From Capsicum annuum (Eukaryota; Streptophyta; Magnoliopsida; Solanales; Solanaceae), in the NCBI RefSeq assembly GCF_002878395.1, contig NC_061119.1:15704492-15768491 (forward strand): 64,000 bases of DNA. Reading direction: 5' to 3'. The stretch's first letter is position 1, and the number at the start of each line of letters is the position of its first letter. Both the position numbers and the translations under genes were made by a program. Shown piece by piece: positions 1 to 10,739 of this stretch. The notes beneath the pieces were generated by a model. The model worked only from the letters and a program-made list of their open reading frames with translations. It was not told where the DNA came from and did no database searches.

Positions 1-2
1 GG

Positions 3-850
3 CAATTGTTCCAAGATGCTTTCTTGGATAGATTGTTTTCTCTTGAGTTACAGGAAGCTAAGATAGAGGAGTTAATGAATTTGTGACAAGGCTCCATGTC
101 GGTTAAGGAGTATTGTCTTAAGTTTAATCAGCTATCGAAGTACGGTCCCAGTATGATGGCTGACTCGACGACTAATATAAACAAGTTTCTAATTAGGCTG
201 TCGAGTTATGTGGAGAAAGAATATAGATTTGCGATGATCTATAGGGAGATTGATCTTTCTAGGTTAATAATTCATGCCCAACAGATTGAGTTAGACAAGA
301 TAAAGAAAAGAGAAAGGCTAAGAGAGGTTAAGAGAGTCAGATCGAAGCAACAGGGGTCTGGTCAGACTAGATTCTCCAGAGGGAGTCGCCCTTAGTTTCA
401 GAGACGTCCATTTATAACTGCGCCTTTCTCATCTTGTGCTCCCATATATCAGGCCAGGAAGGAGCTCAGTAATAGGTCGGGACCTTCCAAGTCTCAGGGC
501 AGTGTAAGCAACCGGTCTTATTCTCCTTCGTGTACTAAGTATGGTAAAGACCATTTTAGAGAGTGTTATATGGGGCAGTGGGGCTGTTTTTGTTGTGGTA
601 AGTTGGGCCATATACTTAGAGACTGCCCGTATACCATACAATGGAGTTGTGATGCCCGCCCCCAGAGTCAGGCTACCAGTGCCCCACCTCCCGCAGCCCA
701 TCCAGTTCCTCCGTAGGGTGCTTCATCTAGTACTACTGGCGGTCAATGCCAGAATTATTTCTATGCTATACCACCTCATCAGGAGCAGGAGAAATCTCCC
801 GATGTTTTCACTGGTATGCTTTGTGTTTTCTATTTTGATGTTTATGTGCT
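3..850 (+). pseudogene. gag: gypsy gag remnant with CCHC zinc knuckle
   Basis: One frame reads through the C-terminal half of a plant gypsy Gag, the capsid and nucleocapsid protein. It contains the region WQLFQDAFLDRLF, then SVKEYCLKFNQLSKY, a lysine/arginine-rich stretch and a zinc knuckle at 585-626 (C-x2-C-x4-H-x4-C, all four ligands present; core CCGKLGH). Three stops interrupt the frame: TGA near 84, TAG at 393 and TAG at 714. The TAG codons sit where family members commonly have Gln. The frame continues toward the protease around 850. The N-terminal half is outside the window. The longest open piece is 96-395. Confidence 0.85.
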
Positions 851-1160
851 GATAGACCCCGATTTGATTTTTTTTATGTGGCACCTCTGGTTGCTGTAAA
901 TTTTGAAACAGATCCTAAACTAATTTTTTAGCCTATTTTGGTTTCTACTCCGATAGGAGAGTCTGTCATTGCTAAGCGGGTGTATAAGAAATGTCCCATT
1001 ACTTTTTTTCATCAGGTTATGTATACTGACTTGATTGAGCTAGATATGGTTGACTTTGATATCATTCTGGGTATGAATTGGATTCACTCATGCTATGCGT
1101 CTATTGATTGTCACGCCCGTGTGGTCAAGTTTCAATTTCCTGATGAACCTATCCCATAAT
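843..1160 (+). pseudogene. gypsy aspartic protease remnant
   Basis: After Gag the frame reads YVLIDPD at 843-863, matching the LIDPGS-type active-site block of plant gypsy proteases but with the Gly replaced by Asp. Stops follow near 897 and a frameshift occurs before 938. The open piece 938-1159 contains LIELDMVDFDIILGMNW and HARVVKFQFPDEP, the conserved second half of the protease and its linker to reverse transcriptase. It would have cleaved the Gag-Pol polyprotein. With the altered active site and broken frame it cannot be functional. Confidence 0.75.
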
Positions 1161-2183
1161 GGTCTGGGAGTTCTATGATTCCTAAGGGTCATTTCATATC
1201 CTATCCCAAAGCTAGGAAGTTGATTTCTAAGGGTTGTATCCACCATTTGGTTCGGGTTAAAGACACTAAGCCTGAAACCCCGACCATTCAGTCAATTAAT
1301 ATTGTTAATGAGTTTCTTCATATCTTTTAGGAAGATCTCCCTGGAGTACCTCTTGATAGAGAGATAGAGTTCGGGATTAACCTTCTTCCCGATACTTAGC
1401 CTATTTTCATTCCTCCGTATTACATGGCTCCCGCGGAACTTAAAGAGTTGAAGGAGCACTTGAAAGATATTTTAGACAAAACCTTTATCAGACCTAGTGT
1501 GTCCCTGTGGGGTGCACCTATCCTATTTGTGCTTAAGAAAGATAGTTCTTTACTGATGTGTATTGATTACCAGCATCTTAATTGGGTTACTATCAAGAAT
1601 AAATATTCGCTTCCTCAAATTGATGATTTATTTGATCAATTGCAAGGTGCGAGCTACTTTTCAAAGATAGACCTCAGATCCGGTTATCACCAACTTAAGG
1701 TTAGGGAATGTGATATCTCCAAAATCGCCTTCCGAACCCGTTATGATCATTTTGAATTTCTAGTGATGTCTTTCCGGTTAACTAATGCTCCAGCGACTTT
1801 CATAGATCTTAAAAACTGTGTATTTTGGCCATATATGGATTTATTTGTAATAGTGTTCCTTGATGATATTCTTATTTACTCCCAAAGTGAGGGCGATCAT
1901 GCGGGTCATATCCCAATTATGTTGGAAACTCTTCGAACTCATCGGTAGTATGCTAAGTTCAGTAAGTGTGAGTTCTGGCTAAACTCTGTAGCCTTCTTGG
2001 GTTATGTTGTTTCTTCGAAGGTATAAGAGTTGATCCTCAAAAGATAGAGGCGATGAAGAGTTGGCCTAGACCTATTTCTCCTTCTAATATTCAAAGTTTC
2101 TTGGGTCTAGATAGTTGTTATCATCATTTTACTAAATGTTTTTTATCTATTGCATCTCCTATGACCCGTTTGACCCCTAAAAA
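1160..2183 (+). pseudogene. pol: gypsy reverse transcriptase remnant
   Basis: The open stretch 1424-1948 (174 aa) covers fingers and palm: [49 protein letters not shown], and the catalytic FLDDILIYS with both aspartates present. The frame breaks with a TAG at 1946-1948 and shifts again near 2020, after which the thumb is recognisable only in pieces (SKCEFWLNSVAFLGY). The upstream part from 1160 holds the linker with stops at about 1158, 1328 and 1397. The catalytic Asp pair is intact, unlike the copy at 58783-59007. Confidence 0.85.
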
Positions 2184-2890
2184 GTGAAGTTCCTGTGGTC
2201 TGAATCTTGTGAGAAGAGTTTTCAGGAGTTGAAGAATCGACTCACTTCAGTGTCTGTGTTGACTTTTCCTGACGGTGTTGATGGTTTTGTGGTGTATTGC
2301 GATACTTCCAGAGTCGGTTTGGGTTGTGTATTGACGCAAAAGGGCAAGGTTATAGCTTATGTTTCCAGGCAGCTAAAGCTTTACGAGAAGAATTATCCTA
2401 CCTATGACCTTGAATTAGCTGTCGTGGTTTTTGCTTTGAAAATTTAGAGACATTATTTGTATGGTGTCCATGTCGACGTTTTCACGGACCATAAGAGCTT
2501 GGAGTATGTATTCACCCAAAAAGATTTGAATCTTAGGCAAAGAAAATGGTTAAAACTGTTGAAAGATTATGATATGAGTGTGCTATATCATTCGGCCAAG
2601 GCCAATGTAGTAGCGGATGCCGTTAGTCGAAAGTCCATGGGTAGCATAGCATATGTAGAGATTGGTAAGAAGGAGTTGGCCCGTGAGGTACATCGTTTGG
2701 ATAGATTGGGGTTTAGGTTGTTTGGTGATGCTGAGGGTAGTATAGGAGTGCAAAGTAGTTCCGAATCCTCTTTAGCTTCGGAAGTGAAGAAGAAGCAAGA
2801 TAGGGATCCTACTTTGGTCAGGTTAAAAGAGTCAGTTAAAGACCAAAAGGTGGAGGTTTTCTCCCAAGGGGGAGCTAGCGTTTTGAGACT
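2184..2890 (+). pseudogene. pol: gypsy RNase H and connector remnant
   Basis: Two open pieces (2184-2447 and 2457-2894) in one frame encode RNase H, which removes the RNA strand during reverse transcription. Visible motifs are [49 protein letters not shown] and the end block [15 protein letters not shown]. They are split by a TAG at 2445-2447, at a place where the RNase H family has Trp (ALKIWRHYL). The frame then runs through a variable linker ([14 protein letters not shown]) toward the integrase and ends near 2893. Confidence 0.85.
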
Positions 2891-2894
2891 CTGA

Positions 2895-4250
2895 GAAAGA
2901 TTATATGTTCTTGATGTTGATAATTGAAGCAGAGGATTATGATGGAAGCGTATAGTATGCGATACTCCATCTATCCTGGTGCTACCAAGATGTACCATGA
3001 TTTGCGGGAAATCTATTGGTGGAACGGTATAAAGAGAAATATAGCAGAATTTGTGGCGAAGTGTTCCACGTGTCAACAGGTTAAAGTAGAGCATCAAAGG
3101 CCCAGTGGCATGATGCAAGAGTTTAGCATTCCCACTTGGAAGTGGGACGAAGTGAATATGGACTTCATAGTTGGTTTGCCTTCTTCTCATCGCCATCATG
3201 ATTTGATTTGGGTTGTCGTAGATCGGCTGACGAAATTAGCTCATTTCTTGCCTTTGCATTCATTATATACAATTGAAGATTATGCTAGAATATATATTCA
3301 GGAACTCGTCAGACTTCATGGAATCCCTTTGGCTATTATTTCTGACAGAGGTACTCAGTTTACCTCTCAGTTTTGGAAATCTTTCCAGAAGGGTCTCGGT
3401 ACCTAAATTTGTTTAAGTTCTACTTTCCATCCGCAAATATATGGTCAGGCCGAGCGGACCATTCAAACTTTAGAAGATATGTTGAGGGCTTGTGTGCTTG
3501 ATTTTAAAGATAGTTGGGATGAACACTTAGCGTTAATCGAGTTTGCTTACAATAACAGCTTTCATGCTACTATTGGAATGGCCCCATTTGAAGCTTTGTA
3601 TGGTAGAAGGTGTAGATCACCCATTGGTTGGTTTAAAGTTGGTGAGGCTGCCGCGACTGGACCAGATGCGGTGTTTGAGGCCATGGAGAAGGTTAAGTTA
3701 ATTCGGGAAAGGTTGAAAACCGCCCAAAGTCATCAAAAATCATACGCAGATGTAAGGAGGAAAAGCCTTGAATTTGATGTTGGTGATTTAGTGTACTTGA
3801 AAGTTTCACCCATGAAAGAGGTGAAGATAATTGGGAAGAAAGGGAAACTAAGTCCCCGTTATATTAGTCCATATAAGATTGTGGATCGCATTGGGAAGGT
3901 AGCGTATAAGGTTGAATTGCTCGCGGAGTTATCTAACGTCCATCCGGTTTTCCATGTTTCTATGCTTAAGAAGTCTATTGGTGATTCTATTGTGATTGAT
4001 CCTTCCGAAAGCTCGGGTATTCAAGATAGTATTTCATATGAAGAGATTCCGATTGAGGTTTTGGACTTTCAAGTTCGTAGGCTAAGAAACAAGGAATCTC
4101 CCTTAGTTAAAGTGCTTTAGCGAAATCAATCCGTGGAGAGTGCTACTTGGGAAGATGAAGCGGATATGCGCGCCAAATATCACGACCTCTTTCCTACGAA
4201 TCCTGAGCATGTCAAAGGTATCGTTCTCTTTTGATTTAATCCTTATTTCT
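2895..4250 (+). pseudogene. pol: gypsy integrase with chromodomain-like tail, inactivated
   Basis: The N-terminal HHCC zinc finger keeps its cysteines (CSTCQQ), but both expected histidines read Tyr (EAYSMRYSIYPG). The DDE core is visible: MDFIVGLP for the first Asp, IISDRGTQF for the second, and GQAERTIQTLEDM for the Glu, the last lying in a gap between the open pieces 2924-3406 and 3479-4120 after a stop at about 3404. The C-terminal part carries the GPY/F-like block and a chromodomain remnant (EVLDFQVRRLRNK, then after a TAG the block SATWEDEADMRAKY). In the family the chromodomain directs insertion into heterochromatin. Confidence 0.87.
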
Positions 4251-4390
4251 ATGTTTATCTTGTCTTGTGTGTTTTCTACGATATCCAAAAAAAATTTAGA
4301 ATGGAGTATATTCTTGGGCAAGATAATATTTCTCTATATACTCATTTTCATAGTATTCTTTACCTACTATTAATATTCGAGGTCAAATGT

Positions 4391-4407
4391 TTCCAAGAGG
4401 GAGATGA
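4391..4407 (+). other. polypurine tract
   Basis: The purine-rich stretch AAGAGGGAGATGA lies directly before the LTR start TGTGATGCCCC. It matches the position and composition of the plus-strand primer used by LTR retrotransposons. Confidence 0.7.
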
Positions 4408-5936
4408 TGTGATGCCCCAGAAAAAATTTCTATTAGGATCTCAAACGAAAATGTGTTGAATTTTGTTCCTTATCGTGATTAATAATTTTTCTGTGTGAAA
4501 TTTATGGATATGCAACCCGTCATCGCGTATATTATCAAATAAGCTTTCCAACGATATATGGATCATCCAAAACGGATACTCGAGCGATGAGTTATGATCA
4601 TTCCGATCTAACCATGAATAGTGGTGAACAGTAAATGTAAAGGAAAGAAATACTGAGGCCAGGTGAATTTTACGGTTGAATTCAAATAATCATAACTCAT
4701 TGTACATAATGATCTGGTGAGCTACTAGGTATCTACAGAAATCTTTGAAAGTCCTCTATCCAATGAAATTGGTTTCATCCAATTTGGCCATCGGAGCAAA
4801 AAGTTATGGTCGATCTACTTCAACCTATCAAAATAGTCCACCGAAGGACAGATTTGACATTATTTAATTTTTAAGGGTATTTTGGTCATTCCTACTCCAA
4901 TCCATTCGGGTAAATCATGGATTTAAGTCCATTAAGAGCATTTAATAGCTCATTTTTCTCCAAAATTTCCTAAGGCTCAAAACCTAACCCTACCACTCCA
5001 AATTTCATCCTTTTACGTCTTTTGATTGAACCGTAGAAGTTTCAAATTATTTGCGATTCGAGTTGATCATGTTAAGGGATTCAAAAAGCACCCTTTATTT
5101 TTGTAAATAAAGTTCTGGAGTCGGAAGTTCATATTCATCTTCCTTTTTTAGGTATGTGGGGCTTTGAACAAGATTATCCTTTCGATCTTATGCCCGGTAT
5201 TTTTGTTAAATTACATTGACATGAGATTTTACATGTTTTACCATGAATTGGAAATATGATTTTATATCATATATTACTGTCCATGAGCTATGGGATTATG
5301 TCATCCGATATGTGTATGATGTTGAGATGGAATTATGTCCAAAAAGTATTTGATTATGAGAGTATGATGATTTAATTTGTTAAGCCTTGATTTATACTAT
5401 CATTCCACTATTTTCTTATTATGAATTTATAATTGATATTGGAAATTCTATAACCCAACTACGGGTTGATGTCTCAAGTACCTTTAAATGAGAGTTGGAT
5501 GGAAAATTGAGAAATGTTGATATTGAAGTTGCAATGAGTCTTGGTATTTTCGGATGGTTTTGATGAGTTAAATTTTTGAAAATATTATGTATTGAGTCTT
5601 CATATCCTTGTCCAAATGTCGAGTCGGTTATGGTTCAATGCATTGATACCTTGTTGATGTTGAGGAAGATTAAAATGTTTTGAGCTAAAATGTGTTGAGT
5701 TAGGAATCCACAAATTGATATAAATTGATAAATAAGAAATAGATTTGATTTGGTATTTATGATAGATCCTTGTGATGTTATGGTGGATTTCCTAACGTAT
5801 TTTGAGCTTGTCGGGGAGTAGTACTTAGAACCGAGAGGGAAATTTGGTATTTCCCCAAACCTATGAGCCACCATAGGGTTATTTGATGATGATATTATTG
5901 GCCAGAGAGCCCGATTCTGATTATTGTAGTTTTAAG

Positions 5937-5963
5937 GTCGTACTCCCTGGAAAAGAGTATGAC
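5937..5963 (+). other. hairpin in LTR, 9-bp stem
   Basis: Arms GTCGTACTC and GAGTATGAC pair over nine positions with one G-T wobble across a 9-nt loop. It is positionally equivalent to the hairpin at 33774-33799, whose left arm differs while pairing is kept. Confidence 0.6.
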
Positions 5964-5996
5964 GCTCCCGCCAACAGGGGTTTCAAACATTGGTAT

Positions 5997-6015
5997 TCCA
6001 CGTAGCCCACGTGGA
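5997..6015 (+). other. hairpin in LTR, 7-bp perfect stem
   Basis: Arms TCCACGT and ACGTGGA flank a 5-nt loop, just upstream of a conserved GTCGGTTA block. The same place in other LTRs (33850-33867, 39749-39766) has CCATGT and ACATGG, a paired change. Confidence 0.6.
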
Positions 6016-6763
6016 GTTGTCGGTTATAGGAAACTCCCCTGTCCATAAGAGTCATCTTTATTGAAATACCGAGTCACTCCAAGTTTTGATATGGTAAGTC
6101 AAGTTGCCTATGATGATCTATAATGCTTTATGAGGTTTTTCTACTACATTTCCTATCTAAGATGTTATGATTTTCATGATTCAATGTCACTCAAGCCAGG
6201 TGTGTCATTATGGTCTATATGTACGGTTTTATGAAATTTATGATTTTATTTATGTTTTGCATGTGCCCCCACATACTCGGTACGTATCTTGTGTTGTCCC
6301 ACATATTTCTCTATGGGATACATTCTCACCATGATGTAGGTTTAGGTACTCAGTTGCATCCGCGATAGTGATATCCGAGTGTCGCATCTATGTTCCTTCA
6401 GTAGTGAGTCCTCATGGTTCGAGGACCAAGATGCTGGTTTTGGTGCTGTTGTTTTGTGATCCCTTTGGTCTGTTGAGTCAGTTGGGGGTTTGTCCCAATG
6501 GCTCGTTGATTTTGCTTTATAGAGGCTATGTTAGACAAGTGTATTGTTTGGTTGGTTTGTGTATAGAAATTCCATATATGGACTATCTAACGATATTCCG
6601 TGCCATGTGATATGATATGTACTTATATATATATCCTTAGCGTAGCGTGTATGTTGTTGTGTTGCAACCCAAGGGTAGTGTTTTGGCTTAAAGGGTTAGC
6701 TTGAGGCTACGTGTAACCTTGGGCACCGTGTGGTGTCTGGGGATGATATTTCAGGGTGTTATA

Positions 6764-7493
6764 GCTTTTTGAGAGAAGAGAGTGTATTTTGGGTGAAAAC
6801 TGGCTGAATCACGTGTTAAAGGGCTTAAATTGGTGTGGGAAATTAACCTTTTTAACCCTGGATGCATCTTGTAATTTCAGTAAAAATTTCTCGAATTGGA
6901 CCCCTAGCGCAATACGGCTCTATCGTATGATGGCGATACCTGATTTTCTACAGAAATTCATTTTCACAAAATTGACCCCCGAGACCCGAAATCATAATTT
7001 TCCAAACTGAGGGTCGAAATGAGATTTAAAAGTCGTAAAATCATACAAAACATGCTAACACACTAGATTTGACATTACGAATCTGTTGGCGAAGTTGGAT
7101 TTTCCATACGAGGTCGTTTCAAGCAAAAGTGGGTTCCACACCCAACTTTCTAATTTTTCAACTTTCCGACCAATAGGTCGCAATGAGCTCGGGTGAACCA
7201 GGACCCAAACCAAAGGTCTACCCAACCTAAAATTTATATTTCGGAGCTGCTGGCGTAGTCTGTTTGGTCATCCGTCACATAGATCAAAATATAACCACAT
7301 AAGTCCAAAGTAAGGCTCTCGAAGCCATCAAAAACCACAATATTCCATAAATGATACCAAAAATCATCAAAAATCATGTCAACCACTGCCACACCACAAA
7401 AATACCATAAAGAAACTATGGGGAGGGGTAAAATAGTCAAATGATACAAAATCACAAATTTCACATATATCATCAAACATTTAGGTCGTTACA
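6764..7493 (-). repeat. minus-strand LTR fragment (TGTAACGACC type)
   Basis: Read on the minus strand this begins TGTAACGACCTAAATG at 7493 and runs about 730 bp until it is cut by the plus-strand element ending at 6763. TGTAACGACC is a common start of another plant gypsy LTR subfamily. Immediately beyond 7493 the minus strand is a gag coding remnant, so this LTR appears to have inserted into that gag. The rest of its element would lie to the left, beyond the nested insertion. The 80-codon ORF at 7234-7476 is not supported as a gene. Confidence 0.65.
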
Positions 7494-8430
7494 CCCCCCT
7501 CTCTCCTTCATTTTCTGCTTTTCAATTTATTGAGAATGGACTATCAATCTAGAAAAGTATGTCTCCCTAATCAGAATTACGGTCCTGCACTCCTTGACCA
7601 CACTATTAGATATGCCAGACAAAAACTTACTCATCTTGGATTTGTTATCAGCTACTACATATGGAGAATATCTAGCTAGCTGAGTAAATTGAGGGAATAC
7701 TCCTTCACGCTCATTATACCCTGCCTCAAGTTAATAAATTCTAACACCTTGGCCTCTCTCAAATCCAATGGGAAGAATCTGTCTAAGAAAGTTGTGGCAA
7801 ACTCTTTCCATTCTACAGGCCCTGCATCAATACCCCGTCAGCTTTCCACTGCTTGAATCAAATATGGGATACATCCTACAACTGATATACAACCAACTCA
7901 GTACTGTCCCTGGATGAACACGCATAACATCCATTACCTTTTGAACCATATCTAAGAATTCCTATGGATCTTCTTTAGACTTGGACACCATGAACAAAGA
8001 AGGATTCATCTGGGTGAATTCTAGAATTCTAGTTATAGTAGTATTGGCCAATGGGTCGACCGAAACAACAGTTAGAAGTTCATTTTGAGCTCCTATAGAG
8101 TTTTCTAGAGTGGTGAATGCAGCCCTGAATTTTGCGTGAGAGACATGCTCGTCCAGAGGATCTACCTAGACGGGCGAAGGTGCTGGCTGATTTTCTGTTC
8201 TTCTTCTGTTCTTCTTGGGAGGGATGCTTTATAAATGGAAGGAAGAAACCGATTAGACCGAGAGTTTAACCTGAGCTCATGCTCACTCACACGATATAAA
8301 TACTGAAAGAAGGGAAACTTTTTCTAAATGCCTTGTAGCCTCTCATCGATAAGTGTGGCAAACTACACACCCATGCACAAAACTTACTTGAAGCGGCTCT
8401 CATACTTCTTAGGACCCTTTAAAACTTTAG
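7494..8430 (-). pseudogene. gag: minus-strand gypsy gag remnant
   Basis: The reverse complement reads a gypsy Gag N-terminal and middle region: after the primer site and leader comes FRAAFTTLENSIGAQNELL, then ILEFTQMNPSLF, EFLDMVQKVMDVMRV, a block equivalent to the WQ-F-DAFLDRFFP region (FLDRFFPLDLREAKVLEF) and NLRQGIMSVKEYS. The frame is broken by stops and small indels. It is cut at 7494 by the LTR fragment to its left, at a run of G on the coding strand. The gag belongs to the element whose LTR occupies 8447-13862. Confidence 0.75.
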
Positions 8431-8431
8431 A

Positions 8432-8446
8432 CTCTGATACCAAGTT
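8432..8446 (-). other. primer binding site (initiator tRNA-Met type)
   Basis: On the minus strand AACTTGGTATCAGAG directly follows the LTR end. TGGTATCAGAG matches the usual plant iMet primer site and fixes the orientation and the LTR boundary. Confidence 0.8.
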
Positions 8447-9397
8447 TGGAACTCCCTGAGAGTACACCTAGGTATCACATGGTGCTTATAGTACTGATGG
8501 ACCACAAGCTAACCCATAAGTTGGTACTTGCTGTGAGCACTAAATAACTTAAACATAAATATTGAAGAATAACTGATACGCCATAAGGTTTTAATAACTA
8601 AAACAAATACTGAATTATGAATCAGAAGAAATAACTATCTGAGTCTGAATAAATTCTAAAATCTTAGATAAACTAAATAACTGATAGACATGCCAACTAA
8701 AGTCTAAATGCTGAATAACTAATTATAGTGTCTGAAAGCCCTCTAAATTGAATAACTATGAGTTGATGGGATAGGGGCCCAACTAGCTCCAAAAAACTAC
8801 TAGACTGAAAGCATGAAATAAAATAATTCGTCCTCAAAATATGAGAACTCACCACTGCTATTGCTGAGAGTTTGAGAAATCTAAGCATCATTTGGGAACT
8901 AGGCGTCAGAACCTAAGATATAATATATCATAGCGCAAGAGAAAGTTATGCAACCAGTACATTGAATGTACTGGTATGCTAAATGAGATAGGCTAATATG
9001 TATGTTTCATAAGCGAAAATAATAGATGTCTGAATATACGTGTAAGAATGAATTACTAAATAGAGTGCATGAAATCTATAGATACTAAAAATAAGCAGAA
9101 TCTATAAATACTGAGTATGAATAAAAGTCTATAGATACTAAAGGTACGTGAAATAGGTAGATACTGAGGATGCATGACCAATCATATAACAGGAACTAAA
9201 TAAAATCTGTTAACTAAAATACTGAGATAACTGATATATGTATGCTTTGATCAAATAATACTAAGATTGAATGTGTGAACTGATTACTGGACTAAGACTA
9301 TAATTGAGACTGTGACTAAGACCGTGGATGAGACTATGGGAGCTATCATCTATCCAACATGCCCCAATCTGAGCTAACTGGGGGCCAACTTGTAACC

Positions 9398-10739
9398 TGA
9401 TAACGCTCAAACTACACCTCTCATATGAAAATGTAAGCGATCATTGACAACATATAGCCCAACTAGGTTGGGGTCGAATCACACAGGGAATATTGTGTGA
9501 ACTTTAGTCATATACGATTTAATAAACTGATAGCTGTATGTTTCCTGAAATGGGATTTTTGGATATTAGCAAATAATTGTTGGTCACTTTATTTTCAGTG
9601 TTTGTAATCAAGAATTTATGAAAAACCATAGTTATGTTTAGTATAGGTGTTAAGATTTGATAGGTGCTAATAACGATTCGAGATTCTTGTGGTAGCTAGA
9701 AACAATAGATTATCCTTTTTGAATTTATGCCTAAATGTCTCTCGACCTACTTAAGCATTTAACTACCCAATTCTATCAAACTTAGGGAGTTTATATTGCA
9801 TAACAATATGTTTTGTCAGGTTAATTAATCTTGCTACACCATTAATTATTAAATGGAAGGTTGGTAGCTTCCAAGTCCCTGTTGATAATTCGCTTCTTAC
9901 TAGGGTTGCTTTCTTGGTTCAAGAAAATCACTAGTAAGCAGGACCTATTGTTTTCAAACAATAGATAAAGTGTAAAGTAGAGGGATTCCCAAGAAGTTAC
10001 TACCACCATTAGAATCCTGAACACTTAGTTGCGTTATAAACCCAAACCCATAGATCCCATAACTCGCGTTAAGGGTTTTAGCTACTGATACTGTAAAGAG
10101 CGACACATCTTGTTGAATTCATAATGCTATGGAATAATACTTACATCAAAAGTGAATAGAAACAATTGTATGTCAGATTAAATTGAAGTAGAAAAATCCC
10201 AAAAAATAATTTGATTATCTCTCCAAAGCTAACTATAAACTTTTATCAAAAACTAGAGAGCAAACACGTGAAGTTCAAGTCCAGAAGGTCGAGTAGCAAC
10301 CCCCAAGAAAATCATATTTGGTGATGGCTTATCAGGAGTCTAACGATGAAGCGTGATAGCTTATCGGATCTTTGATGAATTATCACAAATGTCTTTGATG
10401 ATTTACTTCATCTCTCATGTTTTGCCTTAGGCTAATGACGATCTTATCACATGTTGTCATCACTTCTTCCAGCTGAATCCCATTCTCTGTTTAAGGCTGA
10501 TGATAAAGCTGATAATTTATCAGAGTGCTGATGAATTATCAGGAATGTCATCAGCCACACATCTTTTCTATTTGCTTCCGATTTTAACTCTTTTACTTCC
10601 ATTGATATTGGTTCTCTTGCATCTTGACTTCCACTGCAAAATCAAAGATAAAACAATCAAAAACAACAAAAGTTGCTTAAGTCCTTGCAATTATTCTCAG
10701 TTAAAAGCCTCAAATATGTTAGCATCTGCTCACACATCA
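9398..10739 (-). repeat. 3' LTR of the Athila/Tat-like element
   Basis: About 1.34 kb, reading TGATGTGTGAGC...GAGCGTTATCA on the minus strand. Its first ~219 bp (10521-10739) are repeated at 12129-12345. A stretch with many variants of GATGA/TTATCA words lies around 10310-10550. ORFs at 10500-10948 are not supported as genes. Confidence 0.7.

Larger units (their letters stand above)
1..6763 (+). mobile_element. Ty3/gypsy chromovirus (Tekay/Del-like), 5' part outside window
   Basis: In order the sequence shows a gag remnant, protease, reverse transcriptase, RNase H, integrase with a C-terminal chromodomain-like tail, a purine tract and a 3' LTR. This order (integrase last, chromodomain, long LTR) is that of plant chromoviruses of the Tekay/Del group. 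The 5' LTR and the start of gag lie to the left of the window. The coding region has several frameshifts and stops, so the copy is dead. Its right end abuts a minus-strand LTR fragment, which suggests that it inserted into that older LTR. The target-site duplication cannot be tested because the left end is missing. Confidence 0.9.
4408..6763 (+). repeat. 3' LTR of the first gypsy element
   Basis: It begins TGTGATGCCCC and ends GGTGTTATA, a mutated form of the usual TGTAATACCC...TTACA ends. It is about 2.36 kb and is homologous in order to the minus-strand solo LTR at 51035-53448: both carry the block around CGATATATGGATCATCC and later ACTGAGGCC. Inside are the GTATGT donor-like site at 5152-5157 and two hairpins at 5937-5963 and 5997-6015. 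Short ORFs here, for example 6368-6610, are chance. Confidence 0.85.

Noticed and set aside
429..701. 90-codon minus ORF and 103-codon plus ORF (541-852)
   Set aside because: Both are out of frame with the Gag zinc knuckle at 585-626, which is the real reading frame here.
2588..3199. 203-codon ORF on the minus strand
   Set aside because: It is antisense to RNase H and integrase, whose motifs on the plus strand explain the sequence; its product shows no recognisable domain.
6368..6610. 80-codon plus ORF with hydrophobic stretches
   Set aside because: It sits inside the 3' LTR, and I see no coding similarity to any family.
8432..8446. Possible tRNA-derived sequences at primer sites
   Set aside because: Only the 12-15 nt primer complement is present; no cloverleaf can be formed, so no tRNA gene is called.
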